Counted from the stretch's first letter, positions 8,038 to 17,141 are shown. The stretch is 64,000 nucleotides of DNA from Pseudomonas graminis (GCF_001705435.1 NZ_MDEN01000069.1:310001-374000); one strand, 5' to 3'. Numbers and translations are program-made. Notes: generated by a model from the letters alone, not told the origin.

Positions 8038-8634
8038 ATGAATTACCTCGCACACCTGCACCTCGGCGGGCAGACGCCGGCCCAATTGCTGGGCAGCCTG
8101 TACGGCGACTTCGTAAAAGGCCTGCTGCCGGGGCGCTTCTCGGCAGACATCGAAAGCGCGATTCGTCTGCACCGGCGAATCGATGCATTCACTGATTCGC
8201 ACCCGCTTATCAAGCAGGCACTGGGGCGTTTTCCCGATGGCCGTCGTCGCTATGCCGGCATTGCTCTGGATGTGTTTTTCGACCATTGCCTAGCGCGGGA
8301 CTGGCACCTGTATTCCGACGAGCCGCTGGATGGCTTCACGCGTAAGGTTTACCGCGTGCTGGCCGAAGAGCCCGCGTTGCCGGAGCGTCTCGCGTTGATT
8401 GCGCCTCGCATGGCGGCGCAGGACTGGCTGGGTTCGTACCGTGAATTTTCGGTGGTGGGTGATGCGCTGGCTGGCATCTCGCGTCGCCTGACACGGCCGG
8501 AAGGGCTGGCCGGGGTCAACCAAGAGTTGCACGCGCTGTATCGACCACTGAGTGACGATTTCAGCGCGTTTTATCCTGAACTTCAGGCGTTTGCTCAGGC
8601 GGCCTTGGCGGCGGAACGCACCATCGCCGGTTGA
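8038..8634 (+). CDS. acpH: Acyl carrier protein phosphodiesterase (AcpH, DUF479)
   Basis: Removes the 4'-phosphopantetheine arm from acyl carrier protein in the cytoplasm. The 198 residues begin MNYLAHLHLGGQTPAQLLGS and contain the family's conserved GDFVKG, LHRRIDAFTDSHP and ALDVFFDHCLARDW segments, with the His/Asp residues of the HD-like active site. Length matches E. coli AcpH (193). Its 3' end overlaps the convergent olsA gene by 40 bases. Monocistronic by layout. Confidence 0.9.
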   Translation: MNYLAHLHLGGQTPAQLLGSLYGDFVKGLLPGRFSADIESAIRLHRRIDAFTDSHPLIKQALGRFPDGRRRYAGIALDVFFDHCLARDWHLYSDEPLDGFTRKVYRVLAEEPALPERLALIAPRMAAQDWLGSYREFSVVGDALAGISRRLTRPEGLAGVNQELHALYRPLSDDFSAFYPELQAFAQAALAAERTIAG

Positions 8635-9383
8635 ACCGCCTCACCGAACAGCGCGACCTGTACCGCCTGCTGCGCTTCGAACGCCAGCGCTGCGCGTTCT
8701 TTCCCCTGGGAAGCGATTGGCGAGAGGAGCTGGATATGCACTTCACTCACTTCATTTGCGAACAGCCGACGCAGGTGTGAGAGCAGGTCGTCGTCGCCTA
8801 TGAACGGCGCGATCTGATCCGGCTGGCCGTCCCGCACGTATTGAATGGCAACAGGCTGTACCGGCACGCCGGTTTCAATGGCGCTCGACAACAGGCGGCC
8901 GTGGAAGGTACGCAAGCTACGACCGTCGGTGGTGGTGCCCTCGGGGAAGATCACCAGCGAATGCCTGCCCAGCAAGTGCTGGCCCATCTGCTTCTGAATC
9001 AGCTTGCTGTCGCCCGAGCCCCGGCGAATGAACAGTGTGCCGGCTTTCAAGGCCAGCCAGCCCGCCACCGGCCAGGTGCGCACTTCGGCCTTGGACAGGA
9101 ACGACAGCGGCGCCAGCATGCCCAGCAGCGGGATGTCGGTCCACGACACGTGATTGCTCACCCACAACATCGGCTCGCTCGGCAGCTTGCCGCTGACGGT
9201 CACGCGAAACGGCAGCGCGGCACTCAGGCGCGCCATGAGCCAGGCTGTCCAGCGCTGGCGACGGGCCATGGAATTGCCGATGCGCAGGCGTTCCATCAGG
9301 GCAAAGGTGCCGGCGATGCTCAAGCCCAGCGCAATCACCCAGAGCACCCGCACCACGCGCGCATGACTGCGCCAGGTGCTCAT
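8595..9383 (-). CDS. olsA: O-acyltransferase of ornithine lipid synthesis (OlsA, PlsC-like)
   Basis: Adds the second fatty acid to lyso-ornithine lipid at the inner membrane. The 262-residue protein has an N-terminal membrane helix (VLWVIALGLSIAGTFALM), the acyltransferase motif NHVSWTD (His78, Asp83) and the FPEGTT substrate motif. Its ATG overlaps the olsB stop by one base (TGATG), so the pair is translationally coupled. On its own it would be called a PlsC-type lysophosphatidate acyltransferase; the olsB partner makes OlsA the better call. The frame is open far upstream inside olsB, which fixes the start at 9383. Confidence 0.88.
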   Translation of the reverse strand: MSTWRSHARVVRVLWVIALGLSIAGTFALMERLRIGNSMARRQRWTAWLMARLSAALPFRVTVSGKLPSEPMLWVSNHVSWTDIPLLGMLAPLSFLSKAEVRTWPVAGWLALKAGTLFIRRGSGDSKLIQKQMGQHLLGRHSLVIFPEGTTTDGRSLRTFHGRLLSSAIETGVPVQPVAIQYVRDGQPDQIAPFIGDDDLLSHLRRLFANEVSEVHIQLLSPIASQGKERAALAFEAQQAVQVALFGEAVQPAMVRSAAKAA

Positions 9384-10138
9384 CACACCGCTGCCTTGAA
9401 GTGGCGAGCATAGCGTGGGCACAGCTCGTCGCGCTTGAGAAGGATGAAGACGTCGGCGACCTGGAAATCTTCGTCCCAGCACGGCTCGCCACAGATCTTC
9501 GCGCCCAGGCGCATGTAAGCCTTGAGCAGGGGCGGCATCTCGCAGATCACGTTGTTGGGCAGGTCCAGCGTCGGCAGGGGATTCTTCGGTTCGGCGCGCA
9601 GGTGTTCGTTGCACAGATAACGTTCGCGCAGGCGTTGCATGATCGCGTGGGCCTGAATGCCGCCGTCCTGCATCGGAATGCTGGCGCAGCCCATCAGGTA
9701 GCTGTAGCCGCCTTCGTTGAGGATCTCGGCCAGTTCGCTCCAGAGTACGGCGATGGTGCCGCCGTTGCGGTAGGAGGGATCGACACAGGTCCGGCCCAAT
9801 TCCAGGATCGGGCCCTGTAAATGGCGCAGGCCGTGCAGGCTGAATTCTTCTTCGCTGTAGAATTTGCCCAGGGTGCTGGCGGCCTTGTGGTCAAGCAAAC
9901 GGGTGGTGGCTACCAGGCGACCGCTGCTCAGATCGCGCACGCCGATGTGCATGCAGTGAACGTCGTAATCATCGATATCCAGGCCCAGCTCGGCGCCCTT
10001 GAGCCTGGCGTTGAATTCGCCACTGAACACACTGAAGCGCAAAGCCTGTGCTTCCTGCAGGGCCTTATCACCGGTCAGGCGTTCTGCCTGCAGGCGACGT
10101 TCGGTTCGGGTGTCTCGAATGCTGGCGATCTGAGTCAT
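9383..10138 (-). CDS. olsB: Ornithine N-acyltransferase (OlsB)
   Basis: Transfers a 3-hydroxyacyl group from acyl carrier protein to ornithine, the first step of phosphorus-free ornithine lipid. The 251 residues from the ATG at 10138 include ALRFSVFSGEFNARL, LELGRTCVDPSYRNG (acyl-donor loop) and MGCASIPMQDGG, all characteristic of the OlsB / hemolysin-like acyltransferase family. The gene is directly followed by olsA. In Pseudomonas olsBA is known to respond to phosphate limitation; I did not find a clear Pho box by eye. Confidence 0.9.
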   Translation of the reverse strand: MTQIASIRDTRTERRLQAERLTGDKALQEAQALRFSVFSGEFNARLKGAELGLDIDDYDVHCMHIGVRDLSSGRLVATTRLLDHKAASTLGKFYSEEEFSLHGLRHLQGPILELGRTCVDPSYRNGGTIAVLWSELAEILNEGGYSYLMGCASIPMQDGGIQAHAIMQRLRERYLCNEHLRAEPKNPLPTLDLPNNVICEMPPLLKAYMRLGAKICGEPCWDEDFQVADVFILLKRDELCPRYARHFKAAV

Positions 10139-10332
10139 GCGGCATCTCCGTAATCCCGCCTTCGTCCAGGCGGGTCGACTGATTGTTCGAGCATTGCTGT
10201 ACGAATTCAGGCTAGGGAGGGGCCGTGTCACGACCATTAAGCTTTGGTGATGGTTGCGTGACAGGGGTTTGCGTTCAATGGGCTGTCATCATTGCCTGCT
10301 AGGTTGCCTGCATCCGAGCCCGAGTCCCCTCC

Positions 10333-11427
10333 ATGACCCGTCTGCTGTTCACCCTTGCGCTGGTCCTCATCAGCTGTTCGGCCGCTGCCGAAACCTGGCC
10401 TGCGCCGGATTGGTCCGAGCGACTGCTCAATCGAAATAATGCAGTCACCGCTCTGGACAGCTATGCCTTCCCGGCCCGCGACGAAGCCTCCCGCGAAGGC
10501 GTGCGCACAGACGCGCTGCTGATCATTCACGACGGTGAAGTGGTGTATGAACGCTACGGCGGCGTGACCCGTGCAGACACCCCGCACCTGACTTGGTCGA
10601 TCAGCAAAAGCATTCTGGCGAGCGTGCTGGGCGTCGCCTTTGGTGAAGGCCGTTTCAAGCTTGAAGACGCCGTCGCCAGGTTCTACCCGCCTTTCAGCGC
10701 GCATCCCGATATCAAACTTCAGGACCTGCTGCACTGGGCTTCGGGGCTCGACTGGCAGGAAGATTATGAATACGCGCCGCTCAACTCGTCGGTCGTCGCG
10801 ATGCTCTATACCCGAGGGCGGGGCGACATGGCGCGATACACCGCTGAGCACGGCACCGCCAGTGCGCCGGGCACTTCATACCGCTATTCCAGCGGCGACA
10901 GCACCGTCCTCGCCGCTGCGCTGAAAGGCATGGTGGGTGAACGCGCCTACGCTGATTACCCCTGGACCGCCTTGTTCGACCCGCTGGGCATCACCAGCGC
11001 CACATGGGAGCGCGACGCCACCGGCACTTTTGTCGGGTCGTCCTACGCGTACATGACGGCCCGTGACCTTGCGCGCATCGGTCTGCTGATGGAACGCGGC
11101 GGACGCTGGCAAGACCGCCAGTTGATGCCCAAGGCCTGGGTTGATTTCAACCTGACGCCGTTCAAATCCCTTACCCAGACCCCGGCCGATGAAGCCCCCG
11201 GCGGTCACTGGTGGCTGAACAAGACCGCCGACGGCAACCTCGGTCCGTGGCCCGACGCACCTCCCGACACCTTCGCCGCACTCGGCCATTGGGGGCAGGC
11301 GCTGTACGTGATCCCCAGCGCGAAGCTGGTGATCGTTCGCTACGCCGACGATCGCGACGGCACTTATGACCACAACCAGTTGCTCAAGCTGGCGCTGAAG
11401 GCCGTGGCCGGGGAGGGTAATCAATGA
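10333..11427 (+). CDS. Periplasmic serine hydrolase, beta-lactamase class C fold
   Basis: 364 residues with a signal peptide (MTRLLFTLALVLISCSAAAE). The SxxK catalytic pair is visible as S89-I-S-K92, followed by the Tyr motif region YRYSSGD and an HWGQALYV segment near the C-terminus in place of KTG. This pattern belongs to the 6-aminohexanoate-dimer hydrolase / esterase branch of the beta-lactamase family rather than true AmpC. It overlaps the next gene by four bases (ATGA). Substrate unknown; a resistance role is not supported. Confidence 0.85.
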   Translation: MTRLLFTLALVLISCSAAAETWPAPDWSERLLNRNNAVTALDSYAFPARDEASREGVRTDALLIIHDGEVVYERYGGVTRADTPHLTWSISKSILASVLGVAFGEGRFKLEDAVARFYPPFSAHPDIKLQDLLHWASGLDWQEDYEYAPLNSSVVAMLYTRGRGDMARYTAEHGTASAPGTSYRYSSGDSTVLAAALKGMVGERAYADYPWTALFDPLGITSATWERDATGTFVGSSYAYMTARDLARIGLLMERGGRWQDRQLMPKAWVDFNLTPFKSLTQTPADEAPGGHWWLNKTADGNLGPWPDAPPDTFAALGHWGQALYVIPSAKLVIVRYADDRDGTYDHNQLLKLALKAVAGEGNQ

Positions 11428-11762
11428 ACGCTCGCAAGGCATTCATCCGACGCCGCCCGTTCCGCAGCTTCTTCATACTGGTGCTGCTGATCATTGCCGG
11501 CCTGATATGGGACTGGCGCGTTCAGCTGCAGGTATTCCCCAGCATCATCAGCGCCTACACCGCCAAAGAATATTGCTCGTGCCGCTTCGTCATGGATAAC
11601 CCTGCAAACTATTGCCGCCGCTACGTGAAGCAGTGGCTGCCGAGCACCCTCGACGAAGACGCGCTGAACAAGCGCATCACTGCGACAGGGCTGGGCCGCG
11701 AGAGCGCAGCGCAGTGGGAGGGCCCGCGCCAGGGCTGTCGTTTGTCGCCGCCGGTGCCGTAG
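11424..11762 (+). CDS. Small membrane-anchored protein, unknown
   Basis: 112 residues: a basic N-terminus, one membrane helix at about residues 15-30 (SFFILVLLIIAGLIW), then a Cys-containing extracytoplasmic part with CSCR, NYCRRYV and a final QGCRL. The four cysteines could form disulfides in the periplasm. The ATG overlaps the stop of the serine hydrolase, so the two are co-translated and probably act together. I do not recognise a family. Confidence 0.72.
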   Translation: MNARKAFIRRRPFRSFFILVLLIIAGLIWDWRVQLQVFPSIISAYTAKEYCSCRFVMDNPANYCRRYVKQWLPSTLDEDALNKRITATGLGRESAAQWEGPRQGCRLSPPVP

Positions 11763-11828
11763 AACGTTGAAGTTTGCGTGCGGTCAGACAGCCGGATAGG
11801 GTTGCGCATCGCACCCTCTGGAGTCCGC

Positions 11829-11915
11829 ATGTCCATTCGCCTTCCCACCTCGCTTGCCCTCGCGGTCCTCGTCGCTGACGCCTCTGCTTTGAACGCCCGG
11901 CCGGCCCGCTCATGA
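11829..11915 (+). CDS. 28-codon leader ORF coupled to clsB
   Basis: ATG at 11829 preceded by CTCTGGAGTCCGC, a good ribosome binding site. It encodes MSIRLPTSLALAVLVADASA and eight more residues and stops in TCATGA, where its TGA overlaps the clsB ATG. The clsB start itself has no visible ribosome binding site. It may be a true leader peptide or the scar of a deleted upstream gene (in other bacteria an endonuclease/phosphatase gene, ybhP, precedes clsB). Confidence 0.4.
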   Translation: MSIRLPTSLALAVLVADASALNARPARS

Positions 11916-13069
11916 GGGGCGCGATTTTTCCGTGGCGCGAGGAAAACCAGTTCAACCTGCTGATCGACGGCCCGGCGTTCTTCCCGCGCATGATCGCTGC
12001 GATTGAAGGCGCGCAGCAGCAAATCGAGCTCGAACTGTATCTGGTGGAAGCCGGGGCCTGCGCCGAGGCGATCGTGCAGGCGCTGGTCGGTGCGGCGAAT
12101 CGCGGGGTCATCGTGAGGTGTCTGTTCGATGGTTTCGGCGCCGCGGCGTTCACGATCAGTCTGCGCAAGCGCCTGACCGACGCTGGCGTGATTCTGCGTT
12201 TCTATAATCCCGTCCATTGGCGGCGTGGCTTTCGAAACCTCTACCGCGACCACCGCAAACTGCTGCTGGTCGACAAAGAGCTGGCGGTGGTGGGCGGGAC
12301 GGGTGTCACCGACGAGTTCTGGCGCCCGGACCTGAACAGCAGCGAGTGGCATGAGGTGATGGTCGAGATTCGCGGGCCGCTGGTGATCGACTGGCAAGCG
12401 TTGTTCGACCGCCAGTTCCACGCCAACCCTCGGCGGCGAGCATGGCGGCCTGCGGAAAACTTCGGTCTGCCGCGTCTGCCCAAGGCACCCGTCAGCGGGA
12501 ATGGGCTGGGTCGTGTGGCCTATGCCGATTCCCGTCAGCACCGGGATATCGTGCAGTCACTGGTGCGTGCACTGAACACCAGCAAGACGCGCATCTGGCT
12601 GGCGACGCCGTATTTCCTGCCGACCTGGAAAGTCCGCCGTGCCTTGCGCCGAGCGGCCTCTCGGGGCGTCGATGTGCGCCTGCTGCTCACCGGTCCGCGC
12701 ACCGATCACCCTTCGGTTCGCTACGCTGGCCACCGTTATTACCCGCGCTTGCTCAAGGCCGGGGTGCAAATCTTCGAATACCAGCCGTGCTTCCTGCACT
12801 TGAAGATGGTGCTGATCGACGACTGGGTCAGCGTCGGCTCATGCAACTTCGATCACTGGAACCTGCGCTTCAACCTGGAAGCCAACCTCGAAGCGATCGA
12901 CCCCGCGCTGACCCGTGCCGTGGCCGCCAGCTTCACCCAGGATTTTGCCGTGAGCAGTGAAATCACCCTGGACGGCTGGAAATCCAGACCGCTGTGGCGA
13001 CGGGTTCAGGAACGCGTATGGGGATGGCTGGATCGGCTGGTGGTGAACGTGCTGGATCGGCGGGGGTAA
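11912..13069 (+). CDS. clsB: Cardiolipin synthase B-like phospholipase D protein
   Basis: Makes cardiolipin (or another phosphatidyl product) at the inner membrane by phosphatidyl transfer. The 385 residues have two HKD motifs, HRKLLLVD in the first half and HLKMVLID in the second, each followed by the usual G-S/T-N region (VGGTGVTDEFW and VGSCNFDHWN). There is no N-terminal membrane anchor, as in ClsB rather than ClsA. The ATG at 11912 overlaps the stop of a 28-codon ORF and lacks its own ribosome binding site, suggesting coupled translation. Exact phospholipid specificity cannot be read from the sequence. Confidence 0.88.
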   Translation: MRGAIFPWREENQFNLLIDGPAFFPRMIAAIEGAQQQIELELYLVEAGACAEAIVQALVGAANRGVIVRCLFDGFGAAAFTISLRKRLTDAGVILRFYNPVHWRRGFRNLYRDHRKLLLVDKELAVVGGTGVTDEFWRPDLNSSEWHEVMVEIRGPLVIDWQALFDRQFHANPRRRAWRPAENFGLPRLPKAPVSGNGLGRVAYADSRQHRDIVQSLVRALNTSKTRIWLATPYFLPTWKVRRALRRAASRGVDVRLLLTGPRTDHPSVRYAGHRYYPRLLKAGVQIFEYQPCFLHLKMVLIDDWVSVGSCNFDHWNLRFNLEANLEAIDPALTRAVAASFTQDFAVSSEITLDGWKSRPLWRRVQERVWGWLDRLVVNVLDRRG

Positions 13070-13093
13070 ACGCCTCCGCAACCATCGCCCACA

Positions 13094-13123
13094 AAAAAGC
13101 CCGACATGCAGGTCGGGCTTTTT
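13094..13123. terminator. Bidirectional rho-independent terminator (clsB / fumarase)
   Basis: GCCCGAC at 13099-13105 pairs with GTCGGGC at 13112-13118, flanked by A6 on the left and T5 on the right. It serves both convergent genes. Confidence 0.9.
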
Positions 13124-13143
13124 CGTTTTAGCGATTGAAACGC

Positions 13144-14667
13144 TTACTGCACTTCCACCGCCAGGCTTTCACTGATCTTCTTCTGCCAGATGGCGGGGCC
13201 GGTGATGTGAACCGACTCGCCCTTGCTGTCGACGGCAACCGTGACGGGCATGTCCTTGACCTCGAACTCGTAGATCGCTTCCATGCCCAGCTCCGGGAAC
13301 GCCAGCACTTGCGACTTCTTGATCGCCTGAGCGACCAGATAAGCGGCGCCGCCAACGGCCATCAGGTAAACCGCTTTGTTGTCCTTGATCGCCTCGATGG
13401 CGGTCGGGCCGCGCTCGGATTTGCCGATCATACCCAACAGGCCGGTCTGCTCAAGGATCTGGCGGGTGAACTTGTCCATCCGCGTCGCGGTGGTCGGCCC
13501 GGCAGGCCCCACCACTTCGTCACCGACCGGATCAACCGGGCCGACGTAATAGATGAAGCGGCCCTTCAGGTCTACCGGCAGGGTTTCGCCCTTGTTCAGC
13601 ATCTCGACCATGCGCTTGTGCGCAGCATCGCGACCGGTGAGCATTTTGCCGTTGAGCAGGACGGTTTCGCCCGGCTTCCAGCTCTGCACGTCTTGCGGCG
13701 TCAGCGTGTCGAGGTTGACACGGCGCGCCGACGGGCCGGCTTCCCAGACGATCTCGGGGTAGGCGTCCAGCGGTGGCGCTTCCAGCGAAGCCGGGCCGGA
13801 GCCGTCGAGGACGAAGTGGGCATGGCGGGTGGCGGCGCAGTTAGGGATCATGCAGACCGGCAAGGACGCTGCGTGGGTCGGGTAATCCATGATCTTGACG
13901 TCTAGCACGGTGGTCAGACCGCCGAGGCCCTGGGCGCCGATGCCCAGCTGGTTGACCTTCTCGAACAGCTCCAGACGCATTTCTTCCAGACGGTTCGACG
14001 GGCCGCGCGCCTTGAGCTCGTGGATGTCGATGGATTCCATCAAGACTTCCTTGGCCATGACCGCCGCTTTCTCGGCCGTACCGCCGATGCCGATGCCGAG
14101 CATGCCGGGTGGGCACCAGCCGGCGCCCATGGTCGGCACGGTTTTCAGCACCCAGTCGACGATGGAGTCGGACGGGTTGAGCATCGCCATTTTCGATTTG
14201 TTTTCCGAACCGCCGCCCTTGGCCGCCACGTCCACTTCCACGGTATTACCCGGAACGATGGAGTAGTGAATGACCGCAGGTGTGTTGTCCTTGGTGTTCT
14301 TGCGGGCGCCGGCCGGATCGGCGAGGATCGAGGCGCGCAGGACGTTTTCCGGCAGGTTGTAGGCGCGACGCACGCCTTCGTTGATCATGTCGTCCAGGCC
14401 CATGGTCGCGCCATCCCAGCGCACGTCCATGCCGACGCGGACGAACACGGTCACAATGCCGGTGTCCTGGCAGATTGGCCGGTGACCGGTGGCGCACATG
14501 CGCGAATTGATCAGGATCTGGGCCATGGAGTCGCGTGCGGCGGGCGACTCTTCTCGCAGGTAGGCCTCGTGCATGGCCTGGATGAAATCAACGGGGTGGT
14601 AGTAAGAAATGAACTGCAAGGCGTCAGCGACACTCTGGATCAGGTCATCTTGCTTGATCACGGTCAT
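13144..14667 (-). CDS. fumA: Class I fumarate hydratase, [4Fe-4S]
   Basis: Interconverts fumarate and malate in the TCA cycle. The 507-residue length from the ATG at 14667 fits single-chain class I fumarases. Visible cluster and active-site regions include RMCATGHRPICQDTG (first Cys), CPPGMLGIGIGGTAEKA and CMIPNCAATRHAHF. The longer open frame back to 14955 crosses the promoter and is rejected. The fumarase / GGDEF / ferredoxin reductase / pyruvate kinase order matches what I recall around PA4333-PA4329. Being an Fe-S enzyme, it is oxidant- and iron-sensitive. Confidence 0.95.
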   Translation of the reverse strand: MTVIKQDDLIQSVADALQFISYYHPVDFIQAMHEAYLREESPAARDSMAQILINSRMCATGHRPICQDTGIVTVFVRVGMDVRWDGATMGLDDMINEGVRRAYNLPENVLRASILADPAGARKNTKDNTPAVIHYSIVPGNTVEVDVAAKGGGSENKSKMAMLNPSDSIVDWVLKTVPTMGAGWCPPGMLGIGIGGTAEKAAVMAKEVLMESIDIHELKARGPSNRLEEMRLELFEKVNQLGIGAQGLGGLTTVLDVKIMDYPTHAASLPVCMIPNCAATRHAHFVLDGSGPASLEAPPLDAYPEIVWEAGPSARRVNLDTLTPQDVQSWKPGETVLLNGKMLTGRDAAHKRMVEMLNKGETLPVDLKGRFIYYVGPVDPVGDEVVGPAGPTTATRMDKFTRQILEQTGLLGMIGKSERGPTAIEAIKDNKAVYLMAVGGAAYLVAQAIKKSQVLAFPELGMEAIYEFEVKDMPVTVAVDSKGESVHITGPAIWQKKISESLAVEVQ

Positions 14668-15065
14668 TGGGCGCGCTCCTCTGATTTGGCGGGAACATTC
14701 GAATTGCGGGTGGCGACGGGACCGCTTGGGCCGGATGAAAGCATCTTGATCAGGCGTCAGACAGCCGGGCAACACCTCGGCAGGCCGGGGTAAAAAAGGC
14801 GCGGCAGTATAACCCGAGGTCAAATAAGGTACATCTGCCGAGCGCCAATCAATGGTCGAACATCGTACAACGTATATACCGGAACACCGGTGAAACAGAT
14901 TGCTACGGCCGTCTGGAACACAGGAATTTGAATAGTCATTTTTTTGCGCAAGCACTACAGTGGCAAGCTGCCTGCATTACCGCGCACGGCGCAGGATTGC
15001 TTCGATCTGGTGCCTGAAAAGTATCACAGGTCATCTTGCCGGTACGGGACGGACCCTTAATACCC
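14668..15065. other. Divergent spacer between fumarase and diguanylate cyclase
   Basis: About 400 bases without a credible gene. AT-rich stretches at roughly 14810-14835 and 14930-14950 probably hold the two promoters. No operator or small RNA could be named by eye. Confidence 0.5.
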
Positions 15066-16187
15066 ATGATGAGTCAACGAGTGAATGCCCAAACTATCCA
15101 GCGCTTGCTGCTGAAACGTTTCGCGCTCGCTACCGGCACCTACGTGCTGGGGCTGATGCTCGTATGGATGGCGTATTTTACCGGCTACTATCACGCCACT
15201 TTCTTCGGGATCTGGTGCACCAGTGTGCTGGTGCTCTTCTGTCAGGCCGCGTTGAGTCTGGTGTTTTTTGGTGGCTACAATCGACGCTTCAAAGACCCCA
15301 GCCTGACCGAGTTTCAGGTGTTGCTGGGGCTGGGCTGGCAGACGTTTCTGATTAGCCATACGGAAGCCTCCCGCGGCACCTTTCTGCTCGTTTACGTGCT
15401 GGTGCTGATGTTCGGATTGTTTCATCTGCGCCCCAGTATTTTCGCGCGTTGCGCCCTGTTTGCCCTGCTGGGGTTCGCCGGCGTCAACCTCTGGGACGCC
15501 AGCCGCGGACGCCTCGCCGATCCGGGGCTGGCGGTGATTCAGACCTGCGCGCTGTTCATCGTTTTCTCCTGGCTGTGCCTGTTCGCGCGCTTCGTGCAGA
15601 ACTCGCGCAATCGCATGCACCAGCGGCGGATCACCTTGCAGGCGCACCAGGAAACCCTGCGCGGCATGATGCTCCAGCTCGAAGAGCTGGCGTCCACCGA
15701 CGAACTCACCAACCTCTACAACCGCCGTCACTTCCTGCGCATAGCGACCCGCGAACTTGAGCTCATGGACGGCAATTACACCGCCGGGCTGGCGCTCATC
15801 GACCTGGATCACTTCAAGCGGGTCAATGATATCCATGGTCACGCGGCGGGGGATCGGGTGCTGCAGGTGTTCGGCAAAACCGCTGCCCAGTGCCTTCGCT
15901 CCGACGACATCCTCGCGCGTTATGGCGGTGAAGAATTCGTGTTGCTTATCCCTCGCTGCACCCGTGCGCAGTTGGTCGATTGCTGCGAACGTATCCGGCT
16001 GGCGTTTACCCGGGTCACGCTGCCGGAGTTTCCTGAACTGGACCTGAGCCTGTCGATCGGCATGGCCGTCATTGAGCGTGGCGACCACATGGACCGCGCA
16101 CTGCAACGCGCCGACCAGTCGCTGTATCGCGCCAAGCACGAGGGCCGCAACCGTTGCCACGGCGCCTGGGATTACGCCGATGCCTGA
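15066..16187 (+). CDS. sadC: Membrane diguanylate cyclase, SadC-like
   Basis: Synthesises cyclic di-GMP from two GTP. The N-terminal half (residues about 18-178) holds several hydrophobic segments, then a short linker and a GGDEF domain from about residue 208. The active-site motif is GGEEF at 287-291, and the inhibitory I-site RSDD (278-281) sits exactly five residues upstream, so product inhibition is expected. Position between fumarase and the ferredoxin reductase matches that of P. aeruginosa sadC (PA4332), which promotes surface attachment. The start could be either ATG of the ATGATG pair at 15066/15069; neither has a strong ribosome binding site. The symbol rests on synteny. Confidence 0.82.
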   Translation: MMSQRVNAQTIQRLLLKRFALATGTYVLGLMLVWMAYFTGYYHATFFGIWCTSVLVLFCQAALSLVFFGGYNRRFKDPSLTEFQVLLGLGWQTFLISHTEASRGTFLLVYVLVLMFGLFHLRPSIFARCALFALLGFAGVNLWDASRGRLADPGLAVIQTCALFIVFSWLCLFARFVQNSRNRMHQRRITLQAHQETLRGMMLQLEELASTDELTNLYNRRHFLRIATRELELMDGNYTAGLALIDLDHFKRVNDIHGHAAGDRVLQVFGKTAAQCLRSDDILARYGGEEFVLLIPRCTRAQLVDCCERIRLAFTRVTLPEFPELDLSLSIGMAVIERGDHMDRALQRADQSLYRAKHEGRNRCHGAWDYADA

Positions 16188-17118
16188 GTTGCGTGTGGGC
16201 GACCGGCAATGGTCGGTGGCGCCTGCGGCGAATTTGCTCGACGCGCTTAACGACGCCGGGTTGTCCGTCCCCTACAGTTGCCGCGCCGGCAGTTGCCACA
16301 CGTGCATGGTGCGTTGCGTCAGTGGCGATCCGCTGGACGCCGCGCCCGATGCGCTGGAGGCCGACAAGCGCGCCCAGGGCTGGCGGCTGTCGTGCCAGTG
16401 CCGGGTGACGAGCGATCTGACCGTTGAGATCTTCGATCCCTTGCGCGATGGCTTGCCGGCAACCGTCGTCGGGGCTGACTGGCTCAGCGCATCGGTGCTG
16501 CGCTTGCGACTGAACCCCGAACGTCCGTTGCGCTATCGTGCCGGACAGCATCTGGTGCTGTGGACCGAGAGCGGCTTAGCACGGCCATACTCGTTGGCGA
16601 GTGTGCCGGGGAACGATCCCTTTCTGGAGTTTCATATCGACTGCCAGCGCCCGGGCGCTTTCGTTGATGTCGCCCGTAGGCTGCAACCGGGCAATCCTGT
16701 CCGTCTCGGCGAACTTCAAGGCGGCGCGTTGCATTACGACCCTGACTGGCAGGACCGGCCGTTATGGCTGCTGGCGGCGGGGACCGGATTGGCACCGTTG
16801 TGGGGTGTGCTGCACGAGGCGCTGCGGCAGGGCCATCAGGGTCAAATTCGCCTGATGCATCTGGCGCGCGAGCCTCAAGAGCATTACTTGGCAGGGCCTC
16901 TCGGCGAGCTGGCGCTCCAGCATCCGAACCTGCACGTGGAGTCGATCGAGCTGGCGGACTTCTCGGCCGTGCTGAGTGGGTTGCGCGTGACGTCTCGTCA
17001 GACCATTGCGCTGGTCTGCGGGTCGCCCGTCAGCGTCGAGGCTTTTTCGAAGCGGCTCTTCATCGCAGGACTGCCGCGCAGTCAGTTGCTGGCGGACGTG
17101 TTTGTGGAGAAGGGCTGA
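16180..17118 (+). CDS. [2Fe-2S] ferredoxin / FAD-NAD(P) reductase
   Basis: 312-residue electron-transfer protein. An N-terminal plant-type [2Fe-2S] domain has Cys34, Cys39, Cys42 and Cys72; then comes an FAD-binding barrel (ARPYSLAS) and a nucleotide-binding domain (LLAAGTGLAPLWG). The arrangement is that of CDP-6-deoxy-glucoseen reductase or oxygenase reductase components. Its ATG lies 8 bases inside the upstream cyclase gene, so the two are co-transcribed and coupled. No oxygenase partner is nearby, so the electron acceptor is unknown. Confidence 0.87.
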   Translation: MPELRVGDRQWSVAPAANLLDALNDAGLSVPYSCRAGSCHTCMVRCVSGDPLDAAPDALEADKRAQGWRLSCQCRVTSDLTVEIFDPLRDGLPATVVGADWLSASVLRLRLNPERPLRYRAGQHLVLWTESGLARPYSLASVPGNDPFLEFHIDCQRPGAFVDVARRLQPGNPVRLGELQGGALHYDPDWQDRPLWLLAAGTGLAPLWGVLHEALRQGHQGQIRLMHLAREPQEHYLAGPLGELALQHPNLHVESIELADFSAVLSGLRVTSRQTIALVCGSPVSVEAFSKRLFIAGLPRSQLLADVFVEKG

Positions 17119-17141
17119 CGGGCCATGGGTTCAGAGACGTA

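Noticed and set aside
10237..10851. 204-codon minus-strand ORF inside the serine hydrolase gene
   Set aside because: Antisense shadow of a gene with a signal peptide and catalytic motifs.
10333..11427. Class C beta-lactamase resistance gene
   Set aside because: SxxK is present, but the KTG motif is not, and the pattern fits esterase/amide hydrolase relatives.
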